Part shown: positions 13,905 through 16,908 of the stretch, one piece after another
How positions within the stretch are numbered: position 1 is the first letter of the stretch
Layout of the letters: the number at the start of each line of letters is the position of its first letter
From: Candidatus Aenigmatarchaeota archaeon
GTDB taxonomy: Archaea > Aenigmatarchaeota > Aenigmatarchaeia > Aenigmatarchaeales > Aenigmatarchaeaceae
Assembly (NCBI GenBank): GCA_018221065.1
Contig: JAAOXY010000103.1
Coordinates: forward strand, 1 to 16,908
DNA length: 16,908 bases
Direction of reading: 5' to 3'
Notes under the pieces: generated by a model
What the model was told of the DNA's origin: nothing
The model's input: the letters and a program-made list of their open reading frames with translations, nothing else
Databases searched by the model: none
Position numbers and translations under genes: made by a program

Positions 13905-14299
13905 AAGATCTCACGTGACTCAATTGACCGTCGATGAACACTATCATCAGCTTTCGCCTCAACAGGTGTTCAAGATTTTATCATCGTCACCAACATTCTT
14001 CCACCATAAGTTTTCCTTATGATGTGCACATTTATTTTTTTACTTCACCGTCGTATACCCCGTGGGCTTGTCATAGCACTAAGTGCTCAGCCGCGTTACG
14101 TATCATTCATCCGGTGTCTCACAATCTTGGCATCGTGTGAGCATGATTTTTAAAACGGGTAAATATGTCTGAGTTGGATATAAGTCACCCTTGTGGGTTA
14201 GAAATCGCGTCATCTAGTCGCCTAATCAGCATAATCCATTTTTTCAAATAATTATTTAATTATTGTACCTCATCACTTGTAATCACCCGCTATGAACTT
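13905..14299 (-). ncRNA. Structured 23S leader, about 400 nt, of unknown content
   Basis: No coding frame or known RNA is recognised between the 23S promoter and the processing stem. Read on the minus strand it holds several clear hairpins: ACCC-ACAA-GGGT (14187-14198), CTCACA/TGTGAG (14118-14141), a nested element closed by CACCG/CGGTG with an inner GGCT/AGCC and AGCAC/GTGCT (14046-14116), CATAAG-GAAAA-CTTATG (14005-14021), and GAACAC/GTGTTC with a GAAA loop and a TGATGA box (13936-13971). The density of stems suggests an rRNA-processing leader or embedded small RNAs. Confidence 0.45.
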
Positions 14300-14319
14300 T
14301 CTTTATTACGACATAAGAC

Positions 14320-14334
14320 TATTTAAATCTTTCG
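14320..14334 (-). promoter_or_regulatory. TATA box and BRE of the 23S rRNA unit
   Basis: The minus strand reads CGAAAGATTTAAATAG: a purine-rich BRE-like CGAAAG directly before the TATA box ATTTAAATA. Transcription should begin near 14299. It lies downstream of the apgM stop codon on the same strand, so the 23S unit has its own promoter and does not depend on a 16S operon. Confidence 0.65.
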
Positions 14335-14393
14335 TTGCCATTTTCGGGATTTTGAGGACTCAGATTTCAGTAAATCGAGTATAATTGGAGTTG

Positions 14394-15605
14394 TTATCTT
14401 AGAGAAATCAGCTTTTCCATGACCCCATCCATAGAAATTATTGGTCCATTCTTACATTGTTTCTCATTATAGCTCTCTATGTTGTTTTTCTCAATTCCTA
14501 AGGTGTAGAATATGAATGGTATGAAACCAGCTTCGTGATCTCCTGTTTCTAATGAAGTTGGATGGTCTGCTACTACAGCTAAAACTGTTTTATTGAAGTC
14601 GACATACTCTAAAATCCTTCCAAGAACTTCTCTGTCAACTTTTTCTACCATTGCTTTTTTCATTTCTGGATTTTTATCATGTGCTGCAATGTCTGTTGCT
14701 TTAACATGAAGTAAAACTAAATCTTTTTTCTCTAATAACTCTAAAGCTTTCAAAGTTTTGTCTCTTAGATCTGTATTATAATCTGCTGTTGCTGTGTGTA
14801 AGTCAGGAACTTCCATGTCAAGTATTTTTCCAATACCTTTTACAATCGGTGAACCTGCAACTACTGCACCATCCAAACCTTGTTTTTCTTTTAATGTTTT
14901 AACATATTTGTATTTTCCCGGTCCTCTGAAAATAACATAGTTTGCAGGAACTTTTCTTTCTGTATTTGCTTTATGATCTTTTAGAATTTTGTAAACTTCA
15001 TTACTCCATTTGTTTAATGTTGCTACTGTCTTTGCAGCTTTGTTGTCATTAGAAGTTGGTTTAACTTCTGGAACTTCTACATTTATTTTATGTGGATCGT
15101 TTCCAATTATATTCAAAGAAGATTCAACATTATTTATTGTAAGTACTGCTCTGTGTCCTAATGATTTGTGTAACCTTACTGTCATACCTTCGATATTAAT
15201 TTCAGAAATACTTTGAGCAAGTTCTTTTAATCCTGTTGTTTCTCTGGCTGCTCTTCTGTCTTTTAATATTAACTTTGGACCAAACTGTCCTTCTGCTTTT
15301 TCTTCAACTTTTTCTGAAACTGTTGCAAAGTTTGCTCTTAAACATAACTCATCTGTTTTTGGTTGAATACCAATACCAATAGCTTCGGCATAACCTCTTC
15401 CAGGATATTCGTCTTGTTCATAACCTAAAAGATGAAAATGTGATTCACCAGAACCAGGATGTTCATTAATGTTATTTTCAATCATGCCACACAAACCGTC
15501 AGAAGCAAGTTTGTTTAAGTTATCTATTTTTGCTATCTCTAATGTTGTGTCTCTTTCTTTTGCATCTGGCATTCCATCTAAAATTAACATTAATATTTTT
15601 TTCAT
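14394..15605 (-). CDS. apgM: 2,3-bisphosphoglycerate-independent phosphoglycerate mutase, archaeal type
   Basis: The 403-aa enzyme of the alkaline-phosphatase superfamily interconverts 3- and 2-phosphoglycerate in glycolysis/gluconeogenesis. Seen in order: the metal-binding start MLILDGMPD; the nucleophile region HPGSGESHFHLLGY near 50-62; GRGYAEAIGIGI; the phosphate-binding LCLRANFATV; DRRAARETTGL; HKSLGHRAVL; and the C-terminal metal motifs HVKATDIAAHDK and VVADHPTSLETGDH. The usual family wording is GSDxANLSLLGYDP and GDHSTP, so this is a divergent member, with GSGES in place of GSD. The ATG follows GGTGA by five bases, and that site overlaps the stop of the upstream small gene, so it is the last gene of an operon with AMP phosphorylase. 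The overall family is firm, the exact activity slightly less so. Confidence 0.88.
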   Translation of the reverse strand: MKKILMLILDGMPDAKERDTTLEIAKIDNLNKLASDGLCGMIENNINEHPGSGESHFHLLGYEQDEYPGRGYAEAIGIGIQPKTDELCLRANFATVSEKVEEKAEGQFGPKLILKDRRAARETTGLKELAQSISEINIEGMTVRLHKSLGHRAVLTINNVESSLNIIGNDPHKINVEVPEVKPTSNDNKAAKTVATLNKWSNEVYKILKDHKANTERKVPANYVIFRGPGKYKYVKTLKEKQGLDGAVVAGSPIVKGIGKILDMEVPDLHTATADYNTDLRDKTLKALELLEKKDLVLLHVKATDIAAHDKNPEMKKAMVEKVDREVLGRILEYVDFNKTVLAVVADHPTSLETGDHEAGFIPFIFYTLGIEKNNIESYNEKQCKNGPIISMDGVMEKLISLR

Positions 15606-15610
15606 TTATT

Positions 15611-15892
15611 TCACCCTATTAAACGTTCAGTTTCTATTTTAAAACCTAAACAGTTTACACCATTGGTTCTACTGAATGCTTCTATACCTTCTCCAACGTC
15701 AGAACAATCATATTCATAATTTTTATTTATCATTTCTATATCTCCTATACATATTCCTTTAACAATTCCACCACTTTGATTACCTTCACAATCTTTAAAG
15801 TCACTAACTACTTCATATGGTGATACAAAAAGAACAACCAATATCATGATTGTAAAAACCGGTATTATGTTTTTATTTATATATATTTTCAT
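15611..15892 (-). CDS. Small membrane-anchored protein with Cys-containing outer domain
   Basis: The 93-aa protein has a lysine-bearing N-terminus (MKIYINKN), one hydrophobic helix (IIPVFTIMILVVLFVSPY), then about 65 polar residues with four Cys (DCEGNQ, GICIGD, YDCSDV, VNCLGF), consistent with an exported, membrane-anchored domain with two disulfides. No lipobox is evident. I do not recognise the family. The start at 15892 fits GGAG eight bases upstream; an ATG two codons earlier (15898) overlaps the deoA stop as ATGA and is the alternative. The gene sits between AMP phosphorylase and phosphoglycerate mutase with overlapping translation signals on both sides, so it is co-expressed with central metabolism, although nothing in it suggests an enzyme. 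Confidence 0.7.
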   Translation of the reverse strand: MKIYINKNIIPVFTIMILVVLFVSPYEVVSDFKDCEGNQSGGIVKGICIGDIEMINKNYEYDCSDVGEGIEAFSRTNGVNCLGFKIETERLIG

Positions 15893-15894
15893 AA

Positions 15895-16908
15895 TCATCT
15901 CTCCAGCATAAATATTTTCTTGTGCTCTTCTGTTGATGGTACTTTATCCAACAACATTTTATCAGTGTAAGTTTTTCCGATAATATATGGTTTGTAACTT
16001 TCGACAAGTTTCAATGCTTGATCTAATTTACTTTCATGTTTAGAATAAATTGTAAACAACGTTGTACCTTTCTTTACTTTGTCACCCATCTTGACATTCA
16101 TCTTTATTCCTGCTTCTTTATCCCTTGGTGCTCCTGCAGTTCTTGCTAAAGATGCCATCTCTGCATTCTTTATCCAAAGAACTCTTCCTACATCATTTGA
16201 TTTGATGTGAACATGATAATCACCAATTGGGATGTCTGATGGTTTTATTTTTGGGTTTCCGCCTTGTGCTTCAATTATTTGTCTGAACTTCTTGTTTGCT
16301 TTTCCACTCATAATTATTTTACGTGCATGCTCTGCACCTTGTTTCCTGTTTACACTCATTGTCTCAAACAAAATTCCTATTATATGACTCACTTTATTGA
16401 TTATATCTTCTGGACCTTTTCCTGCTAAAGTTTCTAGAACTTCTCTTGCTTCTAATGCTGGGCCCATTGTGTAACCTAGTGGTTGTTCACCAAAAGTTAT
16501 TGCACAAGAAATATGAATTCCTAATCTTTTTCCTATTTCAACAAAATCTTCAGCAAGATTTCTTGCAGAACCAATTGTCTTTATCTTTGCTCCTCTTCCT
16601 GTTGGAATATCTATGACAACTGATTTTGATCCCATTGCTTTTTTCTTTGACATTATTGATGGTAATAATAATGGATCAATACTTAGAGGATGTTCTATCT
16701 TTATGAAAGCATCATCAGCTGGTGCTAAGTCTAATGCACCTCCCCAAACCAAACAACCTTTTGTTTTCTTAACAACTTCAAGTATCTCCTGTATGTTCAA
16801 ATCAACTGGTGCAAGTACTTCCATCCTATCTGCTGTACCTGCAGGTGATGTTATTGCACGAGAAGATGTTTTTGGTATTATAAGACCTGCTGCTGCAACT
16901 GTTGGAAC
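15895..16908 (-). CDS. deoA: AMP phosphorylase, C-terminal part (5' end outside window)
   Basis: The frame is open to the window edge; 28 codons precede the first internal Met at 16824 and carry the family motif SSRAITSPAGTADRMEVL, so the gene is 5' truncated by the window. About 337 residues are visible of a protein usually near 500 aa. Further motifs: VWGGALDLAPADD, DIPTGRGAKIKT, GPALEAREVLETL and the C-terminal GRVLWIKNAEMASLARTAGAPRDKEAGI domain shared by archaeal AMP phosphorylases and pyrimidine-nucleoside phosphorylases. The enzyme converts AMP and phosphate to adenine and ribose-1,5-bisphosphate. In archaea with an isomerase and form III RuBisCO, this carbon ends as 3-phosphoglycerate, the substrate of the mutase encoded two genes downstream. 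It is the first visible gene of the operon. Confidence 0.93.
   Translation of the reverse strand, partial: VPTVAAAGLIIPKTSSRAITSPAGTADRMEVLAPVDLNIQEILEVVKKTKGCLVWGGALDLAPADDAFIKIEHPLSIDPLLLPSIMSKKKAMGSKSVVIDIPTGRGAKIKTIGSARNLAEDFVEIGKRLGIHISCAITFGEQPLGYTMGPALEAREVLETLAGKGPEDIINKVSHIIGILFETMSVNRKQGAEHARKIIMSGKANKKFRQIIEAQGGNPKIKPSDIPIGDYHVHIKSNDVGRVLWIKNAEMASLARTAGAPRDKEAGIKMNVKMGDKVKKGTTLFTIYSKHESKLDQALKLVESYKPYIIGKTYTDKMLLDKVPSTEEHKKIFMLER

Noticed and set aside
10881..14140. Several plus-strand frames of 67-91 codons across the rRNA unit
   Set aside because: They lie antisense to conserved 23S rRNA and its leader, have no ribosome binding sites, and their translations are by-products of rRNA sequence.
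13905..14299. SRP RNA in the 23S leader
   Set aside because: The domain IV motif (GGAAG/GCAGC-type symmetric loop) is not present, and the hairpins do not form one long rod.
1..16908. CRISPR arrays, transposases, integrases or restriction genes
   Set aside because: No regularly spaced repeats and no protein with such motifs were seen on either strand.

Overview
The window comes from an AT-rich archaeal genome. Evidence: archaeal TATA boxes (TTTATATA-like, about 26 nt before many start codons), internal genes preceded by GGTGA-type ribosome binding sites, a Sec61-beta translocon subunit, an archaeal RNase P RNA, a TrmB-type regulator, an archaeal-type phosphoglycerate mutase and AMP phosphorylase. 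The tight packing, tiny genes and a 23S rRNA gene with no visible 16S partner fit a reduced, possibly DPANN-type archaeon. That placement is inference; no 16S gene lies in the window.

Layout. 1-3252: the end of a HAD phosphatase gene, a TrmB-family regulator, an unrecognised 323-aa protein on the opposite strand, a TudS-related putative desulfidase and a possible 35-aa ORF. 3253-4926: arginyl-tRNA synthetase. 4958-5973: five very small overlapping or closely spaced genes with no recognised function, two of which look like paralogues. 6080-8283: two polytopic membrane proteins (one Yip1-like), Sec61 beta and a CYTH-domain phosphohydrolase. 8316-8590: RNase P RNA. 8650-10516: a CPA2-type cation/proton antiporter and a divergently transcribed unknown membrane protein. 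10584-14330: a free-standing 23S rRNA transcription unit. 14394-16908: an operon running AMP phosphorylase, a small membrane-anchored Cys-containing protein, then phosphoglycerate mutase.

The most notable signal is inside the 23S rRNA. Aligned by eye to the universal core, the helix-93 loop (GUCGUGA/GACAG) is interrupted by 195 nt whose ends pair with each other and with the exon in a bulge-helix-bulge-like fold. This looks like an ORF-less archaeal rRNA intron beside the peptidyl-transferase centre. The 23S gene also has its own strong promoter, a structured leader of about 430 nt and a perfect 13-bp processing stem flanking the mature ends. I recognise no 5S, tRNA or 16S in the unit.

The gene set is mostly housekeeping: translation, tRNA charging, tRNA processing, secretion, and the nucleotide-salvage/lower-glycolysis link. 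In archaea with RuBisCO, AMP phosphorylase feeds ribose-1,5-bisphosphate to 3-phosphoglycerate, which is the substrate of the downstream mutase. The parts least explained by known biology are the five-gene microprotein cluster, the 23S insertion and leader, the 323-aa orphan and the 205-aa orphan membrane protein.
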